A DNA stretch of 64,000 nt from Nakamurella sp. PAMC28650 (GTDB taxonomy: Bacteria > Actinomycetota > Actinomycetes > Mycobacteriales > Nakamurellaceae), in contig NZ_CP060298.1 in the NCBI RefSeq assembly GCF_014303395.1, positions 744,001-808,000 of the forward strand, in the 5' to 3' direction. The notes under the pieces are model-generated. The model saw only the letters and a list, made by a program, of their open reading frames with translations. It did not search any database and was not told the origin of the DNA. Positions 16,888 through 24,314 of the stretch are shown here, in pieces (position 1 is the first letter of the stretch; each line of letters opens with the position of its first letter). Position numbers and translations under genes: made by a program.

Positions 16888-17791
16888 GGCTGATTCTCCG
16901 TTTCGGGGCCTGTCCCCTGGACGGACCGGCCACCAGGATGCGCCCGGCGATGCCGGCCTTGCGCCAGGTGGGTACCCGGACCCGCTCGCTGAAGACGTCG
17001 TAACCGACATCCTCGATGAGGGAAAGGATCTGCGAGTAGAGCACCCGGGCCGCCGATACGCAGCGAGCCGAGCGGGGTGGCAACATCGGGATGCCGGTGT
17101 CGGCGAACCGGTAGAGCTCGCGGTTGCGCTCGATCTGGAACGCCATCATGGCGCGCCACTCGGGGGTCGCGGTCCGAGCGGTGATGTCGACACCGAACCG
17201 GCGCAGGTCCTCCTGTGGCACGTAGACCCGGCCGAGATCGAGGTCCTCGTTGACGTCACGCAGGAAATTCGTCAGCTGGAAGGCCAGTCCGAGCGATCGG
17301 GCCGGCTCCTTCGCATTGGGCGACAACGGTTGCAGCACCGGCAACATCATCTCGCCGATGACGGCCGCCGAGCCCTCCATGTAGCCGCACAGATCGGACC
17401 AGGTCTCGTAGGTCGAGGTGGTGAGATCCATTGCCATCGCACCGAAGAACCGGTCGAAGCACTCCGGATCGATGTCGGCGGCGAGCACCGTGTCGATGAC
17501 GGCGGCCATCACCGGGTCGTGGCTGCCGCCGGCCGAGAGCGCCGAGCGGAAGCCGGCGGCGAAGGTCTCGAGCCGGGCGGCGATCTCCTGGTTCGAACGA
17601 CCGACGTTGGCCTCCTGGTCGTCGACGATGTCGTCGGCCAGCCGGCACAGCGCGTACACCGCGTGGACGTGTCGCCGCCGGGGCTTGGCCAGCAGTACTG
17701 CACCCCAGAAGTAGGTGGTGCCATACTCTTTCGTCAGACGCGCACACTCACGATAACCCTGCGTCAGGATCGGGTCCTCGACCTGGACCAT
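16868..17791 (-). CDS. crtB: Phytoene synthase
   Basis: 307 residues, ATG at 17791 sharing its A with the crtI stop (TGATG). The two Asp-rich magnesium-binding motifs are present: DDIVDD (53-58) and RDVNED (178-183, continuing LDLGRVYVPQEDL). It joins two geranylgeranyl diphosphates head-to-head to 15-cis-phytoene. It is fourth in the overlapping idi-crtE-crtI-crtB-Rieske operon, downstream of its substrate-making enzyme. Length and motifs are normal for bacterial CrtB. Confidence 0.95.
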   Translation of the reverse strand: MVQVEDPILTQGYRECARLTKEYGTTYFWGAVLLAKPRRRHVHAVYALCRLADDIVDDQEANVGRSNQEIAARLETFAAGFRSALSAGGSHDPVMAAVIDTVLAADIDPECFDRFFGAMAMDLTTSTYETWSDLCGYMEGSAAVIGEMMLPVLQPLSPNAKEPARSLGLAFQLTNFLRDVNEDLDLGRVYVPQEDLRRFGVDITARTATPEWRAMMAFQIERNRELYRFADTGIPMLPPRSARCVSAARVLYSQILSLIEDVGYDVFSERVRVPTWRKAGIAGRILVAGPSRGQAPKRRISHVARGA

Positions 17792-19272
17792 CAGGGCCGT
17801 CCCGGGAGGTACGCGTCGACGCGGTCCGCGGCCAGCTTCCCCGACACCAGCACCATCGGCACCCCGACCCCGGGAACTGTTCCGGAGCCGGCGAAGATCA
17901 TTCCAGGCACCCGCTTCTCGGTGTTCGCCGGACGGAAGGGCCCGGTCTGGGCGAAGGTGTGGGCCAGCGAGAAGGGCGTGCCGGCCTGCATGCCCTGCCG
18001 CTGCCAGTCCAGGGGGGTGACGATCTCCTCGGAGACGACATCGCTGGGGTAGCCCTCCTTCTCCAGGAAGGCGTGGAGGCGATCCCGCATCGGAGAGGTC
18101 TGCTTCCGCCAGTCGATGTCGGCCGACAGGTTCGGCACCGGTTCCAGCACGAAGAGCGTCGAACAACCCGCTGGGGCAGCCGTCGGGTCGTCCAGCGAGG
18201 GAATGGTGACCAGACGCGACGGGTCTGGCATCAGCTGCTTCTTGTCCAGCAGGGCATCGAAGGCGCCGGCCCACTCATGACCGAAGTGGATGTTGTGGTG
18301 CGCCACCTCGGGCTTCGGAACGCCCTTGACCCCGACGTGCCAGACCACGGCCGACGGAGAGTATTGACCCCGCCTGACCTTTCCGGGGGTCGGAAGATCG
18401 GGCAGCAGCTTCTCGTAGGCCACCGGAAGATCCAGTGTGCAGACGACGGCGTCGGCCATCACCTTCTCGCCGCCGGCCAGCCGCACCCCGGCCACCCCGC
18501 CGTTGTCGGAACGACGCAGGATCTCCGTCACGCTCTCGGAGTACTGGAACACCGCGCCGGCCTTCTCGCACGCGGCCGCCAGCGCAGACGGGATGGCGTG
18601 CATGCCGCCTTCGGGGAACCAGACCCCTTCGATGCTGTCCATGTAGGTGATCACGGCGTAGAGGGCCAGGGCCGACTCGGGGGAGAGCCCCGCATAGAGC
18701 GCCTGGAAGCTGAACAGCCGGTGCAGACGGGGATCCCGGAATCGTCGGCGGATCGCCGGGCCCAGCCGGCCGAACCCGCCGAGCCTCACCATCTGCGCGG
18801 CAGCTCTGGGCGACGACAACAGCCCGAGGGGGGAGTCGAAGTTCTTGTCGATGAAATGGGGCATCTCGACCAGGTACAGCCGGCGCACCCACTCCACGAA
18901 GTCATCGAAGGCCGCGGCGTCGACACTGCCGCAGGTGCGGTTGATCTCGTCGCGCATGGCGTCGCGCCCGTAGCGGACGTAGATGGTGCTCCCGTCGGCG
19001 AAGTTGGCCCGATAGGCCGGGTCCAGCCGGTGCATCGGGAGCACCTCGTCCATCCGCGTGCCGACTGCGGAGAACGCATCGCTGATCAGGTCCCGCATCG
19101 TCAACACCGAGGGCCCGGTGTCGAAGGTGAAACCGTCCTGCTCCATCCGGCCGGACCGACCGCCTGGAATCGCCTCCCGCTCGATGACGGTGACGTGGTG
19201 TCCGCGGCCGGTCAGGTGGCACGCCGCGGACAGACCGGCCAGGCCCGCGCCGATCACGACGACCTCGCTCAT
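17791..19272 (-). CDS. crtI: Phytoene desaturase (CrtI type)
   Basis: 493 residues, ATG overlapping the crtE stop (ATGA). N-terminal FAD-binding VVIGAGLAGLSAACHL (5-20) and IERE. The central FPEGGMHAIPSALAAACEKAG and the C-terminal signature PGVGVPMVLVSGKLAADRV are typical of CrtI. It introduces the double bonds that turn phytoene into lycopene, the substrate of the CrtYc/CrtYd cyclase encoded on the facing operon. No truncation or missing motif is seen. Confidence 0.95.
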   Translation of the reverse strand: MSEVVVIGAGLAGLSAACHLTGRGHHVTVIEREAIPGGRSGRMEQDGFTFDTGPSVLTMRDLISDAFSAVGTRMDEVLPMHRLDPAYRANFADGSTIYVRYGRDAMRDEINRTCGSVDAAAFDDFVEWVRRLYLVEMPHFIDKNFDSPLGLLSSPRAAAQMVRLGGFGRLGPAIRRRFRDPRLHRLFSFQALYAGLSPESALALYAVITYMDSIEGVWFPEGGMHAIPSALAAACEKAGAVFQYSESVTEILRRSDNGGVAGVRLAGGEKVMADAVVCTLDLPVAYEKLLPDLPTPGKVRRGQYSPSAVVWHVGVKGVPKPEVAHHNIHFGHEWAGAFDALLDKKQLMPDPSRLVTIPSLDDPTAAPAGCSTLFVLEPVPNLSADIDWRKQTSPMRDRLHAFLEKEGYPSDVVSEEIVTPLDWQRQGMQAGTPFSLAHTFAQTGPFRPANTEKRVPGMIFAGSGTVPGVGVPMVLVSGKLAADRVDAYLPGRP

Positions 19273-20453
19273 CGGTCCCGCCAGGCAATCTGGTGGGCCA
19301 TCCGGCTGAGTTGGGCCACGCCTTCGGGGTCCAGCGACGGGCCCTCCAGGGCCGACAGCGCGGTCTCCACGTGATCGACGATCATTCGCTCCACCTCGTC
19401 TCCGATTCCGTCCGCCTCGAGTTGATCGAGCAGCAACGCGAGATCCGCCCCGCTGAACTCCGGCGATCCCGCACGGTGCAGAGCGGCCCGGGCAGAGCGG
19501 GAACGCAGACGCTCCTGCGCAAGCGCCAGTATGACGGTCGGCTTGCCGGAGACCAGGTCGTCACCGGCGGGCTTCCCGGTGCGATCCGGATCACCCCAGA
19601 TTCCCAGCAGATCGTCACGGAGGGCGAAGGCTTCACCGACAGCGCGGCCATAGGCAGCCAGACAGTCCATCGTCGCCGCACCGGCCCCCGCCGCGGCGGC
19701 TCCCAGTTCCAGAGGGCGCTCGACCGTGTACCGACCGGATTTCATCCGGGCCACCGACCGGGCGAAGTCGAGATCCCGGCGCCCTGCTGCGCTCCCGACC
19801 AGGTCACGACGCTGGCCGGCCACGAGTTCGGCGACCAGTAGCCGCCAGATCCGACGCATCGGCTGCGGCAGTCCCGCGATCAGGTTGCCGGCCTCGGCGT
19901 GGGCCAGATCACCGACCAGGATGGCGATGCTCTCGCCGAACCGTCGACCGCTGCCCGAGCCGGCCGCGTCGCCGTGCAGTCGTTCGGCCTGCACATGGAT
20001 GGTGGCGCGACCCCGGCGCGACGCGGACTCGTCCATCACGTCGTCGTGCACCAGTGCGAACACGTGCAGGAGCTCCAGTGCAGCGCCGACCCTGACGACG
20101 TCCGACACTCCGGTGCCCCGGGCACGCCCGCCGGCGGTGAGCCAGCCCAGGGAGCACATCACCGGACGCAGACGTTTGCCACCCCCGTCGATGAGGGCCG
20201 TCATCAGGGCGGGCAGATCGGACCCTGCAAGGATCTCGACCGGGGCCTCGTTGTCCGGCAGCCCGGTCCAGAGCTCGGCCAGGTCGGACATCACCTCCAT
20301 CAGCAGCCCGTCCACCTGGGCGAGATGATCATCGGCCGAGAAGGCGACGGGGTGGAGACGTCCGAAGCTCCGGCCCATCATCGCGTCCCCGACGGCAGAC
20401 TGGGATCCAACGCCGGACTGCGATCCGATGGTGCTCGTGCGGGCCTGGTTCAT
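19269..20453 (-). CDS. crtE: Geranylgeranyl diphosphate synthase (polyprenyl synthetase)
   Basis: 394 residues from ATG 20453, which overlaps the idi stop; the first about 30 residues (Ser/Gly/Gln-rich) are not conserved, so Met26 could be the true start. The first Asp-rich motif is DDVMD (137-141) in LVHDDVMDES, preceded by GGGKRLRP; the second is RDDLLGIWGD (about 279-288). It elongates IPP/DMAPP to GGPP. Position directly after idi and before crtI supports the carotenoid assignment. Confidence 0.93.
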   Translation of the reverse strand: MNQARTSTIGSQSGVGSQSAVGDAMMGRSFGRLHPVAFSADDHLAQVDGLLMEVMSDLAELWTGLPDNEAPVEILAGSDLPALMTALIDGGGKRLRPVMCSLGWLTAGGRARGTGVSDVVRVGAALELLHVFALVHDDVMDESASRRGRATIHVQAERLHGDAAGSGSGRRFGESIAILVGDLAHAEAGNLIAGLPQPMRRIWRLLVAELVAGQRRDLVGSAAGRRDLDFARSVARMKSGRYTVERPLELGAAAAGAGAATMDCLAAYGRAVGEAFALRDDLLGIWGDPDRTGKPAGDDLVSGKPTVILALAQERLRSRSARAALHRAGSPEFSGADLALLLDQLEADGIGDEVERMIVDHVETALSALEGPSLDPEGVAQLSRMAHQIAWRDR

Positions 20454-21028
20454 CGGAGCAGTCCTGCCCGTTCGCTGTTGTCGGCGGCCGCCGGGCGGAG
20501 CAGATCCGCCATCTGGGCCACCTGATCCACGGCCCACGGGCTGAAGGCGAACGGTGTCGCGGCGGTCGCGGCGACCACCTGAGCCGGGTCGGACCAGGCG
20601 TGATCCATCACCTCGGCAGGGTTGGGCCGCAGCTTCGCCGACGGGTGCAGGGTGGCGGAGAAGACCGGGCAGATCTCGTTCTCCCAGATCCCGCCGGCAT
20701 CGCGGGCCCGATAGGAGAAGTCCGGCAGGACGCTGCGGACGTCCTCGATCTCCACGCCCAACTCGACGAACACCCGACGTTCGATGGCATGGGTCATCGT
20801 CTCGCCCGGCATGGGGTGCCCGCAGCACGAATTGGTCCACACGCCGGGCCAGGCGACCTTGGTCAACGCCCGCCTGGTCATCAGCAGATCTCCGTCGACG
20901 CTGAACAGGTAGAGCGAGAAGGCGAGGTGCAGCGGTGTCTCGAAGTGGTGAACAGTTGATTTCGGCTGTTGCCCAACAGGTTCACCACGATCGTTCAGGA
21001 GCACCACTGATTCGAGCGTGCCTGTCAC
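20450..21028 (-). CDS. idi: Isopentenyl-diphosphate delta-isomerase, type 1
   Basis: 192 residues with a GTG start at 21028 and no good ribosome site, so the exact start is less sure. The Nudix-fold isomerase signatures are intact: TNSCCGHP with the catalytic Cys69, and WENEICPVF (115-123) with the metal-binding glutamates. It interconverts IPP and DMAPP. It is the first gene of the leftward carotenoid operon and overlaps crtE. In Brevibacterium-type clusters idi likewise leads the crt genes. Confidence 0.93.
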   Translation of the reverse strand: MTGTLESVVLLNDRGEPVGQQPKSTVHHFETPLHLAFSLYLFSVDGDLLMTRRALTKVAWPGVWTNSCCGHPMPGETMTHAIERRVFVELGVEIEDVRSVLPDFSYRARDAGGIWENEICPVFSATLHPSAKLRPNPAEVMDHAWSDPAQVVAATAATPFAFSPWAVDQVAQMADLLRPAAADNSERAGLLR

Positions 21029-21135
21029 AGGTGGCTTCGGTCGCTTGTCCGGATCATGTTTCCTTAGTACCCGATTCGGTTTCCACTAGCCGCAGCGGCG
21101 TCTCCCGCGGCCTGATTGCATAGTTACGGCGGGTA

Positions 21136-21342
21136 TCAGCGGCCACCGGCTCCGGTGTCGTCGCGGTGCCGCTCCAGCGCCTGCTCCGCCTCGGCGATGC
21201 GGTCGTCGAACACCTCCGGGTAGGCCTCGACCTTGGCCGTCGGGTCGTCGGCCTCGCCCGAGTCGTCGGCCGGATCCCGCTCCTCGACCGACTGGTCGAC
21301 CACCTCGCGCCGGAGTTCGGGCTTGTCCTGCTGATCGCTCAC
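21136..21342 (-). CDS. Small acidic hypothetical protein
   Basis: 68 residues from GTG 21342, with AGAAGG about nine bases upstream; a longer frame to 21420 begins with a basic run and lacks a ribosome site. The protein is highly charged (ERDPADDSGEADDP) and has a C-terminal helix EVFDDRIAEAEQALERHRDD that could form a coiled coil. No known domain is recognised. It precedes idi on the same strand with a gap of about 107 bp. Confidence 0.5.
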   Translation of the reverse strand: MSDQQDKPELRREVVDQSVEERDPADDSGEADDPTAKVEAYPEVFDDRIAEAEQALERHRDDTGAGGR

Positions 21343-21519
21343 GGTTTTCACCTTCTGCTCGGACGAACCGGAACGGCGTCTCCATCGTAGGGGTGGTTTC
21401 CAACTGTCCGGCCGGGTCAAACCTGCACCGCGTGGTCTGCATCAGCTGTCGCCGGCCACCCGCCCGCACCACGCTGCCGGCATCGCCCCGTTGACGGAAC
21501 GACCTGCCGCGCCGCGTGA

Positions 21520-21547
21520 TTGACATCGATCCGGGCATCCTTACACT
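21520..21547 (+). promoter_or_regulatory. Consensus promoter giving a probable leaderless mRNA
   Basis: TTGACA (21520-21525), 16 bp, TACACT (21542-21547) is the best -35/-10 match in this part of the window. The ATG of the ABM-domain gene is at 21555, eight bases after the -10 box, and there is no ribosome site. Transcription should start at or next to the ATG, making a leaderless message, which is common in actinobacteria. Confidence 0.65.
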
Positions 21548-21554
21548 GTAGACT

Positions 21555-21863
21555 ATGTACGTATCCCTGTCCCGCCTCCGGGTCGATCCGGAACGGTCGG
21601 ACGAACTGGTCACTGCGTTCGGACGGCGTGCCGGGCTGGTCGAGTCGCACGACGGTTTCGTCGACCTGCAGGTCTGGCGGTCCGATCGCGATCCCGGCGA
21701 AGTACTGATGGTCAGCCGGTGGCGCGACCGGGAGTCCTTCCGGACGTACATGAAGAGCAACGACCACCGCACGTCCCACGCGCGGATGGACCCCGGTCTG
21801 CGGAGTGCGATCAAGCTCGAGAGGCTCGAGAACCTGCAGACCTACGACGTGGTCGCGCAGTGA
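21555..21863 (+). CDS. ABM-domain protein (antibiotic biosynthesis monooxygenase / IsdG-like fold)
   Basis: 102 residues, about the usual size of a single ABM domain. MYVSLSRLRVDPERSDELVTAF begins the ferredoxin-like fold, and VSRWRDRESFRTYMKSNDH resembles the Trp...His region of heme-degrading IsdG/MhuD proteins. The Asn found near residue 7 in those enzymes is not seen, so heme cleavage is uncertain. The stop overlaps the next gene (GTGA). Likely cofactor-free monooxygenase or heme-binding protein; the substrate is unknown. Confidence 0.8.
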   Translation: MYVSLSRLRVDPERSDELVTAFGRRAGLVESHDGFVDLQVWRSDRDPGEVLMVSRWRDRESFRTYMKSNDHRTSHARMDPGLRSAIKLERLENLQTYDVVAQ

Positions 21864-22297
21864 GTGGCGGACGTCCGCTCCCGCCGGAGGACGACGCACC
21901 CCGCGCGGCATCACTGGGGGATGCCGGGCCGATCAACCTGCTGGCCCTGGCCGAGAAGATCTGTCATCGCTACCGCGACGAATTCCCCGACGAGAAGGAG
22001 CGCTACGGCGTCAACGGCTACGCCTGGTGCGTGCACGACAACCAGCACCTGCTCAACTGGGGTGCGCAGTCGGTGAACGGATTCTTCGACGTCAAGCAGG
22101 AGGTCTCCTGGCTGGCGAACGTGCTCGAGGCGCGAGGCTTCCCGGTCGATCGCCTGGCCCGCAATCTCGACATCGGTGCCGAGGTCGTCGGTAGAGAGGT
22201 GACCGGCCCGGCCGGAGCCCAGTTGGCGGACACCCTGACCGAGGCGGCCTCGTTCGTCCGGTCGGGCGAGTTCGTCGACTACGTCCCCGACGACTGA
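21860..22297 (+). CDS. Conserved-looking hypothetical protein coupled to the ABM gene
   Basis: 145 residues from the GTG that overlaps the ABM stop. I do not recognise the family. It is mostly helical, acidic, without a signal peptide or membrane segment. A distinctive Trp/Asn/His-rich core (NGYAWCVHDNQHLLNWGAQ) is followed by FFDVKQEVSWLANVLEARGFPVDRL. Coupled translation suggests that it acts with the ABM-domain protein. The C-terminus EFVDYVPDD is acidic. Confidence 0.75.
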   Translation: MSGGRPLPPEDDAPRAASLGDAGPINLLALAEKICHRYRDEFPDEKERYGVNGYAWCVHDNQHLLNWGAQSVNGFFDVKQEVSWLANVLEARGFPVDRLARNLDIGAEVVGREVTGPAGAQLADTLTEAASFVRSGEFVDYVPDD

Positions 22298-22322
22298 GCA
22301 CCGGCCCGGACGCCTGAGCACC

Positions 22323-22358
22323 GCGGAGGATCGAGCACGGCTGCGGAGGATCGAGCAC
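22323..22358 (+). repeat. Short direct repeat downstream of the ABM operon
   Basis: GCGGAGGATCGAGCAC occurs twice, at 22323-22338 and 22343-22358, a 20-bp period. Related GAGCACCG fragments lie just before it. The repeat fills most of the gap before the next gene; no role is evident. Confidence 0.7.
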
Positions 22359-22417
22359 CGGCGTAGCCGATCCGGCGGCGCGTGTGATCCCCGGCCGGCC
22401 GGGGAACCGGGCTCTGC

Positions 22418-23269
22418 ATGACCACAGTTGCGGTGTTGGGAACGGGAACGATGGGCGCGGGCATGGCCCGATCACTGCTGCGCGAGGGATTCGACGTCAG
22501 GGTGTGGAATCGATCCGTCGAGAAGGCGCAACCACTGGCCGACGACGGGGCGGTGGTCGCCGGGACCGCGGCGGAGGCCGTGGCCGGCGCCGAAGTGGTG
22601 GTCGTGATGCTCTTCGACGTCGAGGCCGTCCTCGAGGTGCTGCGTGGGTGCGACGGACACTTCGCCCGAGGGGCCGTGATCGTGCAGAGCTCGACGATCG
22701 GGCCGGACGGCACCGCCCGGCTCGCCACCCTCGCCCTCGACCGGGGCTGGAACGTCCTCGACGCCCCGGTGCTGGGCACCCGGGCGCCCGCCGAGAAGGG
22801 TCTGCTGGTGGTCCTGGCCTCGGGCGATCCGGACCTGCGGCCGGGCGGGCAGAGCGTGTTCGACGCCATCGGATCGCGAACCCTGTGGGCAGGAGAGGAT
22901 CTCGGCAGTGCCAGCGCCCTGAAACTGGCGTGCAACGCCTGGGTGGCCAGTCTCACCGCTGCGGCCGCGCAGTCCCTCGCCCTGGCCCGCGGCGCCGGAC
23001 TGGATCCGCAGCTGGTCCTGGATGCGATCAAGGACGGCCCCTCGGACAGTCCCTACCTGCAGCTCAAGGGCACGGCGATGTTGGCGGAGAACTACGAGGT
23101 CTCCTTCGCCCTTGACGGGGTCCGCAAGGATCTCGACCTCATCGCTGCGTCGGCCGGCGCCAACGACGTCACGACGGACCTGATCGATGCCCTGCGCGCC
23201 GTCTTCGGCTCGGCCTCGCGGCAGGGCCACGGCGACCAGGACATGGCCTCGGTGATCACGGCGTTCTGA
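22418..23269 (+). CDS. NAD(P)-dependent beta-hydroxyacid dehydrogenase-like reductase (HIBADH/GLYR family)
   Basis: 283 residues. The N-terminal Rossmann fold starts at once with VAVLGTGTMGAGMARSLL and binds NAD(P). The substrate motif around VLDAPVLGTRAPAEKG and the catalytic-lysine helix ALKLACNAW fit the 3-hydroxyisobutyrate dehydrogenase / glyoxylate reductase superfamily. The C-terminal all-alpha domain is complete. It stands alone between the ABM operon and an ANTAR gene, so the substrate cannot be inferred from context; imine reduction is also possible in this family. Confidence 0.88.
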   Translation: MTTVAVLGTGTMGAGMARSLLREGFDVRVWNRSVEKAQPLADDGAVVAGTAAEAVAGAEVVVVMLFDVEAVLEVLRGCDGHFARGAVIVQSSTIGPDGTARLATLALDRGWNVLDAPVLGTRAPAEKGLLVVLASGDPDLRPGGQSVFDAIGSRTLWAGEDLGSASALKLACNAWVASLTAAAAQSLALARGAGLDPQLVLDAIKDGPSDSPYLQLKGTAMLAENYEVSFALDGVRKDLDLIAASAGANDVTTDLIDALRAVFGSASRQGHGDQDMASVITAF

Positions 23270-23403
23270 TCCCCGGCCCGGCATCGTTCCCGGGGTATGC
23301 AATTCCGGGCCTCGTTGCATAGTTTTCTATCTGTCAATGGAGGGTTCGAGGGGACAGAGTCAGGGGCAGGCCACACTCCGTGGCCCTCACCGGAGGGATC
23401 CTG

Positions 23404-24171
23404 ATGACGCTCCACCACGGCGTCGCCGCCGCGCTCGATCTCGCCGATGTCGCCCAGGACCTGGCCGGCCTGACGGTGGTGGCCGACGTACCGGTTCGCA
23501 TCACCCAGTTGGCCGCAAAGATGTTTCCCTGCATGGCAGTCGACCTGGTCCGGGTCGACACCCGCGGCGCACTCGAGGTTCTCGCCTCCAGCGATCCTGG
23601 GCTGAGCCGCCTGACCGAGGTGGCCTGGAAAGCCTGGCGACACCAACCGATCCCGCCCGGACTCAGACGGGATCCCACTCCGATGCGAGGCCAGCGCAGC
23701 AGCTATCTGCGACAACTCCGCGGAGCGACCGGAGTCGCCGCAGAACTGATGGTGCCGTTGACCGCCGGCTCCGGCGACCACGGCCATCTCCGTTTCCTGT
23801 TCGCCGAGCCGTTGACCAGCGGGGCCGACCGGGCGCTGATCGATGCCTATGCGGTTCACGCCGCGTTGGCCCTCGACCGGGTCGCACTGACCGCTCTGGT
23901 CGATCATCTCCAGCTGGCTCTGGAGAGCAACCGAACCATCGGAGCCGCCGTCGGCGTGCTGATGGCCCTTCACAACCTCACCTACGAGCAGGGACTGCGA
24001 CGGCTGACCACGGCGTCGCAGCACCGCAACCGCAAGCTCCGGGACATCGCAGCCGACGTTCTCTACACCGGCGAGATCGCCACCCTGGCCCCGTTGCCGG
24101 AGCGCGGGTTGCTGGAACGCGAACTGCCGGAAGGCGAAGCGGTACGACGTGAGCCACTGCCGGCCGCGTGA
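23404..24171 (+). CDS. GAF and ANTAR domain regulator
   Basis: 255 residues from ATG 23404 with GGAGGG six bases upstream, preferred to a GTG at 23380. Residues about 20-155 form a GAF-like sensor domain, and about 165-225 an ANTAR RNA-binding domain (ALESNRTIGAAVGVLMALHN; LRRLTTASQHRNRKLRDIA). ANTAR proteins act as antiterminators by stabilising paired RNA hairpins. The gene is followed after only 11 bp by a strong hairpin. Target genes are unknown, but two consecutive hairpins lie immediately downstream. Confidence 0.88.
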   Translation: MTLHHGVAAALDLADVAQDLAGLTVVADVPVRITQLAAKMFPCMAVDLVRVDTRGALEVLASSDPGLSRLTEVAWKAWRHQPIPPGLRRDPTPMRGQRSSYLRQLRGATGVAAELMVPLTAGSGDHGHLRFLFAEPLTSGADRALIDAYAVHAALALDRVALTALVDHLQLALESNRTIGAAVGVLMALHNLTYEQGLRRLTTASQHRNRKLRDIAADVLYTGEIATLAPLPERGLLERELPEGEAVRREPLPAA

Positions 24172-24182
24172 GGAGAAACGAC

Positions 24183-24216
24183 GATCCCGATGGCTGTTTT
24201 TTCAACCATCGGGATC
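24183..24216. terminator. Strong stem-loop after the ANTAR gene, T-run in the loop
   Basis: GATCCCGATGG (24183-24193) pairs perfectly with CCATCGGGATC (24206-24216) around a 12-base loop containing six T. It starts 12 bases after the ANTAR stop and sits between convergent genes. A normal T-tract after the stem is missing, so termination would be atypical. Confidence 0.65.
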
Positions 24217-24235
24217 TGAGTCGATCAGCCACCTG

Positions 24236-24251
24236 GGTTGAATAATCAACC
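24236..24251. terminator. Second small stem-loop between the ANTAR gene and the antiporter
   Basis: GGTTGA (24236-24241) and TCAACC (24246-24251) form a six-bp stem with an ATAA loop, 20 bases after the preceding hairpin. Together the two could be a bidirectional terminator or a regulated RNA structure. Confidence 0.4.
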
Positions 24252-24314
24252 TGTCTGCAGTATGCCCCTTCACCCGTAAGGAGTAAAGGTCGGTCGCATT
24301 CCGGCTGTCGTCAT

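Noticed and set aside
20940-20995. GTGGTGAAC ... GTTCACCAC inverted repeat
   Set aside because: It lies inside the idi coding sequence and the codons agree with the conserved protein, so it is probably chance.
23270-23403. CCCCGG/CCGGGG stem and a second TTGCATAGTT word (also at 21116) before the ANTAR gene
   Set aside because: The stem is short and GC-driven, and the shared ten-base word alone is not enough to call a common promoter.
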